64,000 nt of DNA, from assembly GCF_000612445.1 (NCBI RefSeq), contig NZ_BALC01000003.1, forward strand, positions 248,001-312,000. Reading direction: 5' to 3'. Below are positions 48,400 through 57,390 of the stretch, in pieces. A program made the position numbers and the translations under genes. The notes beneath the pieces are model-generated. The model saw nothing but the letters and a program-made list of their open reading frames with translations, was not told the origin of the DNA and made no database searches. Numbering within the stretch: the stretch's first letter is position 1; each line of letters starts with the position of its first letter. The DNA is from Liquorilactobacillus sucicola DSM 21376 = JCM 15457. Its GTDB lineage: Bacteria; Bacillota; Bacilli; Lactobacillales; Lactobacillaceae.

Positions 48400-49515
48400 G
48401 TGAAAAAAAATATTTTAAATTATATTTCATTCAGTTTTCTGTTGCTAATCTTTATCAGTGTCTTGATCTTTGTGCGTCTCAATGAAACAGAAAATGTCGA
48501 AAAAAATCTCTATCAGCAGTGGCGCACTGCATTTTTTGTTTCAGACAAAAATGCAGCCTATATTCGAACGCAAAAAAGTGCTCAAAAAGCAACTGTCCTA
48601 TCTGAAGGGCAGGGCTATGGACTCTTATTGACAGTCAAGGCGGCTAAACAAGGATATGCATCCCAAAAGGATTTTGATAAACTGTACAATTACTATCTTA
48701 AAAATAGAGATACAGGAACTGAATTAATGTCGTGGAAACAGACGATTTCAAAGCAGGGAACAATAAAAAAATACAAAAATAATGCAACCGACGGAGATCT
48801 GTACATTGCATATGCATTAATTGAAGCGGGGAAAAAATGGCCCCAACAAGCAATAAGGTATAATAGGCAAGCCAGAATGATATTGAATGATTTGTTGAAG
48901 TATAGTTACAACAGTAAAACAAAGAGCTTGACAGTTGGAAATTGGGCAACAAATAGCTCTGAGTACAGTAATTTGTTGCGTACTTCAGATGTTTTACCGG
49001 CACAGTTCGATGAGTTTTATCACTTCACCCAAAACGAAACATGGTTGTTGCTAAAAGACTCAATGCTGCAAAAACTGCAAAATCTTAGCACCCAGCATAA
49101 AACTGGGCTAGTGCCTGATTTTGCATGGATCGAGGGAACAAAAGTACTCCCAGCTGGTCCGAAGGATGTTGCGTCTAGATATGATGGTTACTATTACTAT
49201 AATGCTTGTCGTGTTCCATATAATTTAGCACAAAGCAAAGATAGTATTAGCCAGCGAGTATTGAATAAAATGCTGAACTTTTTTATGACAGAAAAGTATA
49301 TCACAGGTGGCTATAGACTTGATGGTCAAAAATTAAATGATTATCAATCTGCAAGTTTTGCCGCCCCATTATTGTTTGCATCTTTGCGCAATCCAAGTTA
49401 TTACAAGCTAGTGCAGCAAGAGAAATTTATTTTTATGCAAAAACTGGATACTGCCAATTACTATCAATCGACGATGGTAGTTTTAACTGCAATCGATAGC
49501 TTAAAGGAACGCTGA
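48400..49515 (+). CDS. Glycoside hydrolase family 8 (BcsZ-like endoglucanase)
   Basis: A 371-residue protein with an N-terminal signal/anchor helix (residues about 5-25), so it acts outside the membrane. Catalytic residues of GH8 are present: Glu69 in LSEGQGYG and Asp131 in NNATDGDLYIAYAL. Such enzymes (BcsZ) trim nascent beta-glucan during synthesis. It starts at GTG 48400, 7 bases after GAGAGG. As last gene in the operon it supports a cellulose-like product for the GT2 synthase. Confidence 0.87.
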   Translation: MKKNILNYISFSFLLLIFISVLIFVRLNETENVEKNLYQQWRTAFFVSDKNAAYIRTQKSAQKATVLSEGQGYGLLLTVKAAKQGYASQKDFDKLYNYYLKNRDTGTELMSWKQTISKQGTIKKYKNNATDGDLYIAYALIEAGKKWPQQAIRYNRQARMILNDLLKYSYNSKTKSLTVGNWATNSSEYSNLLRTSDVLPAQFDEFYHFTQNETWLLLKDSMLQKLQNLSTQHKTGLVPDFAWIEGTKVLPAGPKDVASRYDGYYYYNACRVPYNLAQSKDSISQRVLNKMLNFFMTEKYITGGYRLDGQKLNDYQSASFAAPLLFASLRNPSYYKLVQQEKFIFMQKLDTANYYQSTMVVLTAIDSLKER

Positions 49516-49612
49516 TAATGATAGTGAATGCAACAAGATAACATTTCTTATGGAGTATAACTGCAAAGTGCAACGTGAAACACGCTAATTGTATAACACA
49601 AGTTTTAAAAAG

Positions 49613-49785
49613 GAAGAGGCTGGATCAAAAGAAAATTTTTGATTCATCCTTCTTTTTTTATGCTGGATAAACGTGGTTCTAATTCAAAATCATATGTTTT
49701 AAGTTATTTATGCCAAAGGGCTTGCCAAGGGCGTAATTTAAAGTTAATACTTAGACTTTATCGTTTTATGGTACACGCTTTTTTG
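49613..49785 (-). repeat. Dispersed intergenic element, copy E (reverse, divergent)
   Basis: Hairpin AGGAAGAGGCTGGATCAAAA with TTTTGATTCATCCTTCT (49613-49652) and T7, then GCTGGATAAACGTGG, and further on TTATGCCAAAGGGCTTGCC and GTTAATACTTAGACTTTATCG...TTATGGTACACGC, which line up with the palindrome of the copy at 62833-62941. It follows the GH8 gene and probably terminates its operon. The rest of the 410-base gap holds the EamA promoter TTGACT (49857-49862), 17 bases, TAAACT. Confidence 0.6.
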
Positions 49786-49925
49786 CCTTGAAACTGTGTC
49801 ATTTTGAAACATCTGTACTTGACTGAAAAATAAATAATTAAGCATTTTAAACTGTGTTGACTGCATATATGTTTAAGTATAAACTGGCATAATAGCTTTG
49901 AATCAAACAATCGAGGAGTGTTGGA

Positions 49926-50834
49926 ATGAAATTACAAAAGTGGCAGGCAAATGTTGTACTTTTGCTTACGGCTATGATTTGGGGAGCAAGTTACATCTTT
50001 ATCAAGCAAGCAATTAGAAGTGGCATGCCAGCCGGGATGATAAATGCGATCAGAGGTTTTATTTTTGCAATGCTAATATACCTTTTCTTCCATAAAAAAA
50101 TCAATAAGATGACGCGAACGGATCTTAAGGTAGGAACTATTGCTGGTGTGATCAACTTTGCTGGCTATCAGTTGCAGACAACTGGTTTAAGATATACAAC
50201 TCCCAGTAATAGTGCTTTTCTTACGGCAACCTATGTTGTAATGATTCCCTTTATCGTGTGGATATTTTACAAAAGAAAACCGTTGCTCAAAAGTTATTTT
50301 TCCATCGCTATTTGTTTTTTAGGGACTGTTTTTTTAACTAATGTTGTGAATAATGGCTTCAGCCTTGAACTCGGAGATTCTTTGACTTTAGCGAGTGCAT
50401 TCTTTTTTGCTTGGCAAATCGTGCATTTCAGTAATGCGGTTGCCAATTCTGATCCGTTTATTGTTTCATTCATGTTGGGAAGTGTTCAAGCAGTGGCTAG
50501 TCTGGTGTGGTCTTTGTTTTTTGAACAATCGCATTATGCGACAATAAATTGGAACGCGGCAATACCACCAGTGCTGATTCTAGGTGTTTTTGCGTCTTTT
50601 GGAGCACAAACATTGCAAGTTGTTGGGCAGAAATTTACTGACTCAACTTCAGCTGGGCTAATTTTGATGACTGAATCTTTATTTGGAAGTATTTTTTCTG
50701 TGATCTTAGGCTTTGATAAGCTTGAAAGTAATCTTATAATTGGTGGTTTGTTGATAGTGTTGGCTATTTTCATAATGGAATTCAATGCTCAGAGAATCTT
50801 TTTGCATAAAAAAATACTTCCCCAGAACAAGTAA
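49926..50834 (+). CDS. EamA/DMT-family transporter
   Basis: A 302-residue membrane protein with ten helices in two EamA repeats; AMIWGASYIFIKQAIRSGMP at the N-terminus and ASFGAQTLQVVGQKFTDSTS in the second repeat are typical. Members export amino acids or metabolites; the substrate is unknown. GAGGAG lies before the ATG. It is monocistronic, with a strong terminator at 50941. Confidence 0.88.
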   Translation: MKLQKWQANVVLLLTAMIWGASYIFIKQAIRSGMPAGMINAIRGFIFAMLIYLFFHKKINKMTRTDLKVGTIAGVINFAGYQLQTTGLRYTTPSNSAFLTATYVVMIPFIVWIFYKRKPLLKSYFSIAICFLGTVFLTNVVNNGFSLELGDSLTLASAFFFAWQIVHFSNAVANSDPFIVSFMLGSVQAVASLVWSLFFEQSHYATINWNAAIPPVLILGVFASFGAQTLQVVGQKFTDSTSAGLILMTESLFGSIFSVILGFDKLESNLIIGGLLIVLAIFIMEFNAQRIFLHKKILPQNK

Positions 50835-50940
50835 AAGCATGTTTTTATTTGTGAAAAATATTATGGAACAGTAAAATGATTGAAAATGTATGCGCAGATT
50901 GCTTGAAAAATTTATAACAGCTATAAAGCCTGAAAAAAAT

Positions 50941-50985
50941 AAAAACTGGGACTGACCGGCAAAAAGCCGAAAAGTCCCAGTTTTT
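50941..50985. terminator. Terminator between EamA and treC
   Basis: AAAAACTGGGACT (50941-50953) pairs exactly with AGTCCCAGTTTTT (50973-50985); an inner CCGGC/GCCG stem fills the loop. A/T tracts on both sides allow bidirectional action for the convergent genes. Confidence 0.85.
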
Positions 50986-51037
50986 ATTTAATTTAATTAC
51001 ATATTGAGGAGAGATCAAAAGTGAGTATTTTGCATGA

Positions 51038-52705
51038 TTAAAACTTCAAAACCAATGCTTCATATGGGCGCAGAGTTATTCTTTCACTGAGGCGTGTAAT
51101 TATTATGTTGTAGTTTGAAAGTAATGTTGTTACATTTTTGTGCTGGAATCGTTTTGGCAAGACGATATTTGTTGAATTACCGTAGAAATTATTTAAAACG
51201 ATCATTTGCTGGTCCTGTTTATTTTCATGAAGGTAGCGTTCATATGCAAGTACTTGAGAATCATCTTCCAATAAGCTTCTAAAATGACCAATGGAAATTA
51301 ATTTCTCATTTCTGCGTAGCTGGATCAATTTTTGATAATAATTGAATATCTCACCATGATCCAGTTCAGCATCAACATTAATCGTATCTTGGCCCGTAGG
51401 ACGCAACCACGGTCTGTGTTGTGAAAAGCCAGCATTAGAACTACTATTCCAATGCATTGGCACTCGAGAATTATCACGTGATTTAGCTTTGATCAAGTTC
51501 AAGGCTGTTTCACTATCGTGTCCTTTTGCCAAGAGTTCATGGTAGGCGTTCAAACTTTCAACGTCGACATAATCGTCAATTGAGTGGTACTTAGGATTCA
51601 CCATTCCTATTTCTTCCCCCATATAGATGTAAGGGGTACCACGCATTAAGTGAATCACGGTTGCCAGAAGCTCAGCAGATTTTACGCGGTAATGTATAGG
51701 GTCGCCAAAACGATTGAGTGCCCATGGTTGATCGTGGTTGTTCCAAAATAGTGCGTTCCAGCCGCCACCACGGTCCATCTGGGTCTGCCACTCAAAGAAA
51801 AGTTGTTTCAGTTTTTTGAAATCAAAGGGTACTTTGGACCATTTTTGACCATTGTCATAATCAACTTTAAGGTGATGGAAGGTGAAAACCATGGATAATT
51901 CATTTTCCTCAGGGTTAGAATACTCGATGCAGTTCTTGATGCTGGTTGAAGACATTTCTCCAACGGTGATTGCCTCAGGATCTTTCCCAAAACTGGAATG
52001 ATTGAGTTCTTTTAAATATTTATGAACGACTGGAGTGTCAGTATAGAGAGACTTTTCTTGAATTGGATCAGTAGAATCAATCAATTGTTCACTTTTTCCC
52101 GTGACATTGATTACATCAAAGCGGAAGCCTTGGACACCTTTACTACGCCAAAAGTTAACGATAGCGGCTGCCTCTTTGCGAACATTGGGGTTATGCCAAT
52201 CAAGATCAGCTTGTGATTTGTCGTACAGATGAAGGTAGTAAAGATCAGTTTCTCCGAATTTTTCCCAGGCGGAACCACCGAATTTAGATTGCCAATTAGT
52301 TGGCAGCGCACCATTCTTTTTAGCTGGGCGTAGATAAAAGTATTTTTGATATTTTTTATCCCCTGCCAATGCTTTTTGAAACCATTGATGTTCAGTAGAA
52401 CAGTGATTGAGAACCATATCAAGCATTACACCAACGTTTATTTTTTTTAAAGCAGCAACCAACTCTTCAAAATCGGACATTGTTCCAAATTTAGGATCAA
52501 TATTATAATAATCGGCAATATCATAACCGTTGTCATTTTGCGGTGACACAAAAAAGGGATTAAACCAGATCATATCAACATTTAATTTTGAAATGTAATC
52601 AATTTTTTCGATTATGCCGCGTAGATCACCTATACCATCATTATTGCTATCATAGAATGATTTGGGATAGATTTGATAAATAACTTTATTGCCTAAGTTT
52701 GGCAT
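51038..52705 (-). CDS. treC: Trehalose-6-phosphate hydrolase, GH13
   Basis: Splits trehalose-6-phosphate to glucose and glucose-6-phosphate. The 555-residue protein starts MPNLGNKVIYQIYPKSF and keeps GH13 residues: Asp197 in GFRFDVIN, Glu250 in ITVGEMSS, and the third acid in FWNNHDQPWALNRFGDP, the form typical of TreC rather than oligo-1,6-glucosidase. AGGAGG lies 7 bases before the ATG. It lies 99 bases downstream of treR, and the trehalose PTS is divergent beyond treR. Confidence 0.9.
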   Translation of the reverse strand: MPNLGNKVIYQIYPKSFYDSNNDGIGDLRGIIEKIDYISKLNVDMIWFNPFFVSPQNDNGYDIADYYNIDPKFGTMSDFEELVAALKKINVGVMLDMVLNHCSTEHQWFQKALAGDKKYQKYFYLRPAKKNGALPTNWQSKFGGSAWEKFGETDLYYLHLYDKSQADLDWHNPNVRKEAAAIVNFWRSKGVQGFRFDVINVTGKSEQLIDSTDPIQEKSLYTDTPVVHKYLKELNHSSFGKDPEAITVGEMSSTSIKNCIEYSNPEENELSMVFTFHHLKVDYDNGQKWSKVPFDFKKLKQLFFEWQTQMDRGGGWNALFWNNHDQPWALNRFGDPIHYRVKSAELLATVIHLMRGTPYIYMGEEIGMVNPKYHSIDDYVDVESLNAYHELLAKGHDSETALNLIKAKSRDNSRVPMHWNSSSNAGFSQHRPWLRPTGQDTINVDAELDHGEIFNYYQKLIQLRRNEKLISIGHFRSLLEDDSQVLAYERYLHENKQDQQMIVLNNFYGNSTNIVLPKRFQHKNVTTLLSNYNIIITRLSERITLRPYEALVLKF

Positions 52706-52804
52706 AAGACCGCCTCCTCTAATTTAAGTTATAGATTCATAACAATACTCAAAATTTTCTTTTCTCAGCTTGGAAACTCGATTTGTACCACTATATAAAA
52801 AAAT

Positions 52805-53551
52805 TTATTTAAATGATATTTTTCTGCGGCGGGCGAAATCGACGAACTTAAAACGATCAGGTCTGTGATATGATGCGGTCAGCTGAAAGGGCATCGTATC
52901 AGCTAGATAGGTCATACTACGGACAACTACTGCTAAATTACTGTCCCCCAAGGCTAGTAGAGAAGCAATACGCTTGGAGACAGGTTCAACAGTGATCTCC
53001 TTTGTTGCATAGGAGATCTTTAGTCCCAGGTCATTTTCGAAATATGCATAAAGTGAGCCAGCGGCAGCCTCATCTGGAACCTCGGCAATTGGAGGATCCA
53101 ATAGATAATCTTCATCCAGTACAACTGGCAGATTCTCTATCTTACGCAGCCTCTCAATATGCAGTGCAGTTCGGTCACTATCTACATGGCCCTTAGCAAG
53201 ATCAGAGGGAATTACATCTCTTTTTTTTCGCAAGACATCAGTTGTAGCATTCATGTTTAGTGTTTTATTTAGTTCTTGGAAACTTGTGATGCCAGAAATT
53301 GGAAATGAGAAACGTTGAATGTCTAATACAAGTGACCCCTTGCCCCGTATTTTCTGGATTAAGCCCAACTCTGTCAGCTGTTTTAACGCTTTACGGACCG
53401 TTTCGCGTGAACTCCCATAAAGATCACATAGCTGATATTCACTTGGTAGAAAGTTTCCTGGTTGGTACAGTTCATGCTGTATTTTGAGGGCAATATCTTG
53501 TGCAATATTGTCCTGTTTACTCTTAATATTTTTTCGCTTATCTATGGACAT
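52805..53551 (-). CDS. treR: GntR-family trehalose operon repressor
   Basis: A 248-residue regulator. The winged helix GNFLPSEYQLCDLYGSSRETVRKALKQL is N-terminal and a UTRA sensor domain follows, which in TreR binds trehalose-6-phosphate. The ribosome site is weak (GAGCTGACAG), so the start is less sure. It lies between treC and the divergent PTS, and the intergenic region carries two copies of a CTTGNCTATACAA palindrome resembling known TreR operators. Confidence 0.88.
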   Translation of the reverse strand: MSIDKRKNIKSKQDNIAQDIALKIQHELYQPGNFLPSEYQLCDLYGSSRETVRKALKQLTELGLIQKIRGKGSLVLDIQRFSFPISGITSFQELNKTLNMNATTDVLRKKRDVIPSDLAKGHVDSDRTALHIERLRKIENLPVVLDEDYLLDPPIAEVPDEAAAGSLYAYFENDLGLKISYATKEITVEPVSKRIASLLALGDSNLAVVVRSMTYLADTMPFQLTASYHRPDRFKFVDFARRRKISFK

Positions 53552-53604
53552 AAAGTCTGTCAGCTCGCTTTTCTAAGTTTTAACAATTTTTATTTAATCA
53601 CATT

Positions 53605-53714
53605 TTGTATAGACAAGCAAGATAACAATATAAGTAATTATTTGTTTTTTAAATAAAGAGTGTTAAACGCTTTCTCTCAAATTGTTGACATCTTGACTAT
53701 ACAAGTTGTATGAT
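53605..53714 (+). promoter_or_regulatory. Trehalose PTS promoter with two TreR-like operators and cre-like site
   Basis: TTGTATAGACAAG (53605-53617) and CTTGACTATACAAG (53692-53705) are the same motif in opposite orientation. Promoter TTGACA (53685-53690), 18 bases, TATGAT (53709-53714); the second operator lies between the boxes. TGTTAAACGCTTTC (53661-53674) is a possible CcpA site upstream of the -35. Confidence 0.7.
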
Positions 53715-53761
53715 TTTTGTAGATGCTGAGAAAGCGGTTAATAAAGGGGGAGGAAAAGCAG

Positions 53762-55687
53762 ATGGCTCAAAGTAAAAAAATGCAACTTGTGGCACCGGCT
53801 GATGGTAAAGTGTTGGCACTTAATAAAACATCCGATCCGGTTTTTTCTGAAGGTACAATGGGTGAGGGCTTCGGATTAGAACCGGATAATGGTAAAATCG
53901 TTTCGCCTGTCAGCGGAACAATTTCAATGGTAGCCGATACTAAACATGCAGTTGGCATTACCACTGCTGCTGGCTTAGAAGTTCTTGTACACATGGGAAT
54001 AGATACAGTCGGTCTAAATGGTAGAGGATTCACCATGTCTGTGAAAAGCGGTCAGAAGATAAAAAGTGGAGATTCTTTAGCAACAATGGACCTGAAGACC
54101 GTAGCAGACAAAGGTTTAGCCAAAACGGTTATGGTAGTTGTTACCAATTCCAAAGAAAAATTAGAAGGATTGGATCTTGTGGAAGGCCAGGCTCAGGCTG
54201 GGGCAACGGTTGCAACTGCATATGCAAAGCAGAATAAAAAGCGCTCAAAGAAGAAAGATTTCGACGAACTGGCAACTACTATTGTAGCTAATGTTGGTGG
54301 TAAGGAGAATGTTAATAGTCTGATTCATTGTATTACACGTTTGCGATTTACACTTAAAGATGAAAAGATCGCTAATGACGATAATTTAAAGGAAACTGAT
54401 GGAGTAATTGATGTAATGCATGCTGGAGGGCAGTATCAAGTTGTTATCGGTAATGAAGTTACGCAAGTTTATGACGCAGTAATGAAGCAATTAGGGGATA
54501 ATCTTGATGCTGCTAGTCAGACACCTCCAGAAGATGATGGAAGAAACCCTCTCAGCCGTGCTTTCGGCAATCTTATTGGTTTTATCACTGGAGCGATGAG
54601 CCCAGTGATTGGCGTTATTGCTGCTTCTGGTATTATTAAAGGAATTTTGGCACTATTGACCTTGCCGCAACTAGGTTCTCTACTGAACGCCAAAAGTACG
54701 GTTTATCTGACGGTGAGTGCGATGGCTGATTCAGCATTTTACTTTTTACCTATTCTAGTAGGGTTTGCTGCAGCCAAACGTTTAGGCAGTGATCCAATTG
54801 TTGCCGCAACTATTGGTGGCGTGTTAGCTTATCCTCAAATCGTAACTTGGGGCCAATCGTTCAAGCAAATGTTTGAAATTGGTGGCTTTCAATTTCAATT
54901 TTTAAATTATACTTATTCGATTTTTCCAATGATTTTGGCAGCTTGGATGGCTAAGAAACTAGGAACATGGCTCAAGGATCATCTTCCAAGTTACTTACAG
55001 ATGATTTTTAATCCATTGATTACCGTGTTGATTGTTTCTGCGATTACATTAGTAATCACAGGGCCAATTATTCAAGGAGCAGCAAACGGAATCGCTGATT
55101 TTATTAATTGGCTCGTTCATGTTTCTGGCTGGACAGGCGGTTTGATTATCGGTGGTTTTTATCAAGTGCTTGTTATTTTCGGTCTACACTGGGGTGTTGT
55201 TCCATTGGTTGCACAACAAATTGCTGGTAGTGGTGAAAGTGCTTTGAACGCAATTATATCTGTAACGATGGTCTCTCAGGGAGCGGCTGTTTTAGCAGTA
55301 GCAATTAAATCAAAGAAAACTAATATAAAAGAACTTGGAATAGCTGCAGCAATCTCAGCGTTTTGTGGTGTTACAGAGCCGGCAATTTATGGTGTCAATT
55401 TGCGATATAAGAAAGTCTTTATTTCAGGTTTGATTGGATCAGCAGCAGGAGGGTTTGTAACGGGGTTGATGCATGGCTCAATGTTCGGTTTTACAGGGTC
55501 GTTGATTGGCTTTTCATCATTTTTCAATGCGAAAAATCCTGCGGATCTGAATAGCTTTTATGCTTTTCTTCTTTCAAGTGCGGTTGCTTTAATAGTGTCC
55601 TTTGTCTTAACTTGGGTATGGGGCTACAACGATAAGATGACACTGAGTAAAAAAGTCGAAAAAAAGAGGAAACCAGGCACTTACTGA
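53762..55687 (+). CDS. Trehalose PTS permease, fused EIIABC
   Basis: Imports trehalose as trehalose-6-phosphate. The 641 residues are ordered EIIA (about 1-140, His77 in VLVHMGIDT), EIIB (about 165-255, Cys190 in LIHCITRLRF) and EIIC (about 265-630, with GVTEPAIYGVNLRYKK). Most trehalose permeases are BC or BCA, so the N-terminal position of EIIA is notable, though ABC order is known in lactobacilli. GGGGGAGG lies 8 bases before the ATG at 53762; the frame is open to 53723. Assignment to trehalose rests on treC and treR. Confidence 0.9.
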   Translation: MAQSKKMQLVAPADGKVLALNKTSDPVFSEGTMGEGFGLEPDNGKIVSPVSGTISMVADTKHAVGITTAAGLEVLVHMGIDTVGLNGRGFTMSVKSGQKIKSGDSLATMDLKTVADKGLAKTVMVVVTNSKEKLEGLDLVEGQAQAGATVATAYAKQNKKRSKKKDFDELATTIVANVGGKENVNSLIHCITRLRFTLKDEKIANDDNLKETDGVIDVMHAGGQYQVVIGNEVTQVYDAVMKQLGDNLDAASQTPPEDDGRNPLSRAFGNLIGFITGAMSPVIGVIAASGIIKGILALLTLPQLGSLLNAKSTVYLTVSAMADSAFYFLPILVGFAAAKRLGSDPIVAATIGGVLAYPQIVTWGQSFKQMFEIGGFQFQFLNYTYSIFPMILAAWMAKKLGTWLKDHLPSYLQMIFNPLITVLIVSAITLVITGPIIQGAANGIADFINWLVHVSGWTGGLIIGGFYQVLVIFGLHWGVVPLVAQQIAGSGESALNAIISVTMVSQGAAVLAVAIKSKKTNIKELGIAAAISAFCGVTEPAIYGVNLRYKKVFISGLIGSAAGGFVTGLMHGSMFGFTGSLIGFSSFFNAKNPADLNSFYAFLLSSAVALIVSFVLTWVWGYNDKMTLSKKVEKKRKPGTY

Positions 55688-55751
55688 TCTTAAATCTCGT
55701 GGTTAGTGTTGAATAAAGATTAATGTGAAAATATATTTTAATATACAAAAT

Positions 55752-55914
55752 GAGGGCCTGGGTCAAAAGTTAAATTTGACCCAGGCCCTCTATTTATTCC
55801 ATATAAACGTGTTACAAAAGTTAAAATTCTCCATCTAACTCGAACTAATTTATAGTAAAGTACTCGCTATTAATTTCGCGTTAGTATTAAAATCTTACCG
55901 ACTTTGTATTGGCT
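55752..55914 (-). repeat. Dispersed intergenic element, copy F (reverse)
   Basis: Perfect 16-base stem GAGGGCCTGGGTCAAA (55752-55767) with TTTGACCCAGGCCCTC (55775-55790), then TATTTATTCCATATAAACGTG and the decayed palindrome (AAAAGTTAAAATTCTCCATC, TAGTAAAGTACTCGCTATTA, TTAGTATTAAAATCTTACCG). It follows the trehalose PTS gene and should terminate it. Confidence 0.78.
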
Positions 55915-55975
55915 CGTTTAACGTTAGAAAATAGTGGTGCGAAAAACCAGTTTACCAGTTACTGCAGGGATAATG

Positions 55976-56101
55976 TCAACTATTCTTCTTTGAGAGACGT
56001 CTTTTATGATAATGATGCAGTTTTTCCAAAAAAACGAAAGTAAATTGAAGTATTGTGATCAATAAAGATAACTTAGCCCAGAATCCTAGCTTGTTTTTCA
56101 T
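55976..56101 (-). CDS. Small membrane protein, 41 residues
   Basis: Reading on the minus strand, GAGGAGG lies 5 bases before an ATG at 56101. The product MKNKLGFWAKLSLLITILQF... has one hydrophobic helix (about residues 10-28) and a strongly basic tail (HHYHKRRLSKKNS). The ideal ribosome site and membrane-helix-plus-basic-tail layout make it credible despite its size. No similarity is recognised; small peptides of this form can be transporter subunits, regulators or type I toxins. Confidence 0.55.
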   Translation of the reverse strand: MKNKLGFWAKLSLLITILQFTFVFLEKLHHYHKRRLSKKNS

Positions 56102-56340
56102 AGTAACCTCCTCGATTCTTCTATTACGTACGGCCAACTAACTACTTTCAGTATAAGATATGATCTTATTATTAACAATTTTATAGCCTGTTACTCTTTT
56201 GAATGGAGAGAAATGTTTGATAGAATAAAGTTAGTTTAATTCAAAAGCTATGAAAGCACTTTTTCGAATTACTATAATTGACATTGTAATTTTAAGAGTA
56301 TATAGTGCGGATGTAGTGGAACTTTTTGGCGCTCTAAGAA

Positions 56341-56465
56341 AGGTGGTGGGTTCTATGTCTGATAATCATATATCTTCTTCAGCCGGTGATGATGGTCCCG
56401 CGTCTAGTCAGGCACAGATGGACATTTAGCCCATCTGCCCATTGGACACTGATTGCACGGGAAGT
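56341..56465 (+). promoter_or_regulatory. Structured leader with 24-codon ORF before the DUF1003 gene
   Basis: AGGTGG precedes an ATG at 56355 that opens a 24-codon frame (MSDNHISSSAGDDGPASSQ..., stop 56427-56429). Its end overlaps a strong nested stem: GGTCCCG with CGGGA, AGTCAG with CTGATT, and CAGATGG (56416-56422) with CCATCTG (56432-56438). No T-run follows. The design (short ORF plus overlapping hairpin before a membrane-protein gene) fits an attenuator, a leader-peptide control or an ion-sensing RNA. It is not a class I can name. Confidence 0.5.
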
Positions 56466-56496
56466 TTAGTATTCAAACGAGGTGCTTATATCTCTA

Positions 56497-57264
56497 ATGA
56501 AGAAAAAATTTGATCGTACATTTAATTGTGTAGCAGACCATAAACAATATGATCTGGTAGATGGTGTATTCTTAGGAGACTTGGATGGTCCTTTGAAGGC
56601 GTTGATTCGTCGGGACTTTCCTAAGGCGACAAATGAGGACTTTATTTGTAGTGGGCATCTGGTTCATTATCGGCTGTTGAAAATGGATCAGATGATTGCA
56701 AAGGACTATCGCCAAAATAATAAGCTTAACCGTAAACTCACACGAGTAATGGAGAAAGATGCTTATCAAATGGTGGATGTTCGTGAGCAGTTGGAAGACT
56801 CACTGACATTTGGTCAAAGAATTGCGGATGCTGTTGCGCACTTCGGGGGTAGCTGGCCATTTATTATTTCTTTTATTGCAGTAATGTTCTTTTGGATTCT
56901 AATCAATACTTTTCATTGGCTAGGGTTCAACTTTGATCCGTATCCTTTTATTTTGTTGAACCTTTTTTTAAGCATGGTAGCTGCGATTCAGGCTCCGCTG
57001 ATAATGATGAGTCAGAATCGTTCGTCAGAGTATGACCGCTTAGAGTCGCGGAACGATTATCATGTAAACTTAAAATCTGAAGAGGAGATTCGAGTGTTGC
57101 ACTCTAAAATCGATCATATGATTCAGCAAGATCAGCCTAATCTGTTACAAATTCAAAAGATTCAGACTGAGATGTTAGGGTCAATCGAATCTCAGGTCAG
57201 TGAATTAAGGCGTCTTCAACAGTATTTTGAGAAGGAAGAGTTAAAAAAGAATAGTGAATCTTAG
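56497..57264 (+). CDS. DUF1003 membrane protein
   Basis: About 255 residues. A soluble N-terminal part (YDLVDGVFLGDLDGPLKALI) leads to two helices at about residues 115-165 (WPFIISFIAVMFFWILINTF; PYPFILLNLFLSMVAAIQAP), then the DUF1003 signature PLIMMSQNRSSEYDRLESRNDY and a coiled-coil-rich tail. The start is uncertain: ATG 56497 lies 14 bases after GAGG and GTG 56482 overlaps it. The biochemical role of DUF1003 is unknown. A structured leader lies directly upstream. Confidence 0.82.
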   Translation: MKKKFDRTFNCVADHKQYDLVDGVFLGDLDGPLKALIRRDFPKATNEDFICSGHLVHYRLLKMDQMIAKDYRQNNKLNRKLTRVMEKDAYQMVDVREQLEDSLTFGQRIADAVAHFGGSWPFIISFIAVMFFWILINTFHWLGFNFDPYPFILLNLFLSMVAAIQAPLIMMSQNRSSEYDRLESRNDYHVNLKSEEEIRVLHSKIDHMIQQDQPNLLQIQKIQTEMLGSIESQVSELRRLQQYFEKEELKKNSES

Positions 57265-57390
57265 TAATCTGCAAGTGAAAGAAAGTATGAGATCTTTGTA
57301 AAAAGAAACGCAATTAACTGAATATTGATTGAAAATTTATTGAATGACATGAAGGCTGCTACTAGTTGTAGAGTAGCCGTTTAGGTCAGG

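Noticed and set aside
51038-52705. Oligo-1,6-glucosidase as the product
   Set aside because: The N-terminus, the FWNNHDQPWALNRFGDP region and linkage to treR and a PTS fit trehalose-6-phosphate hydrolase better.
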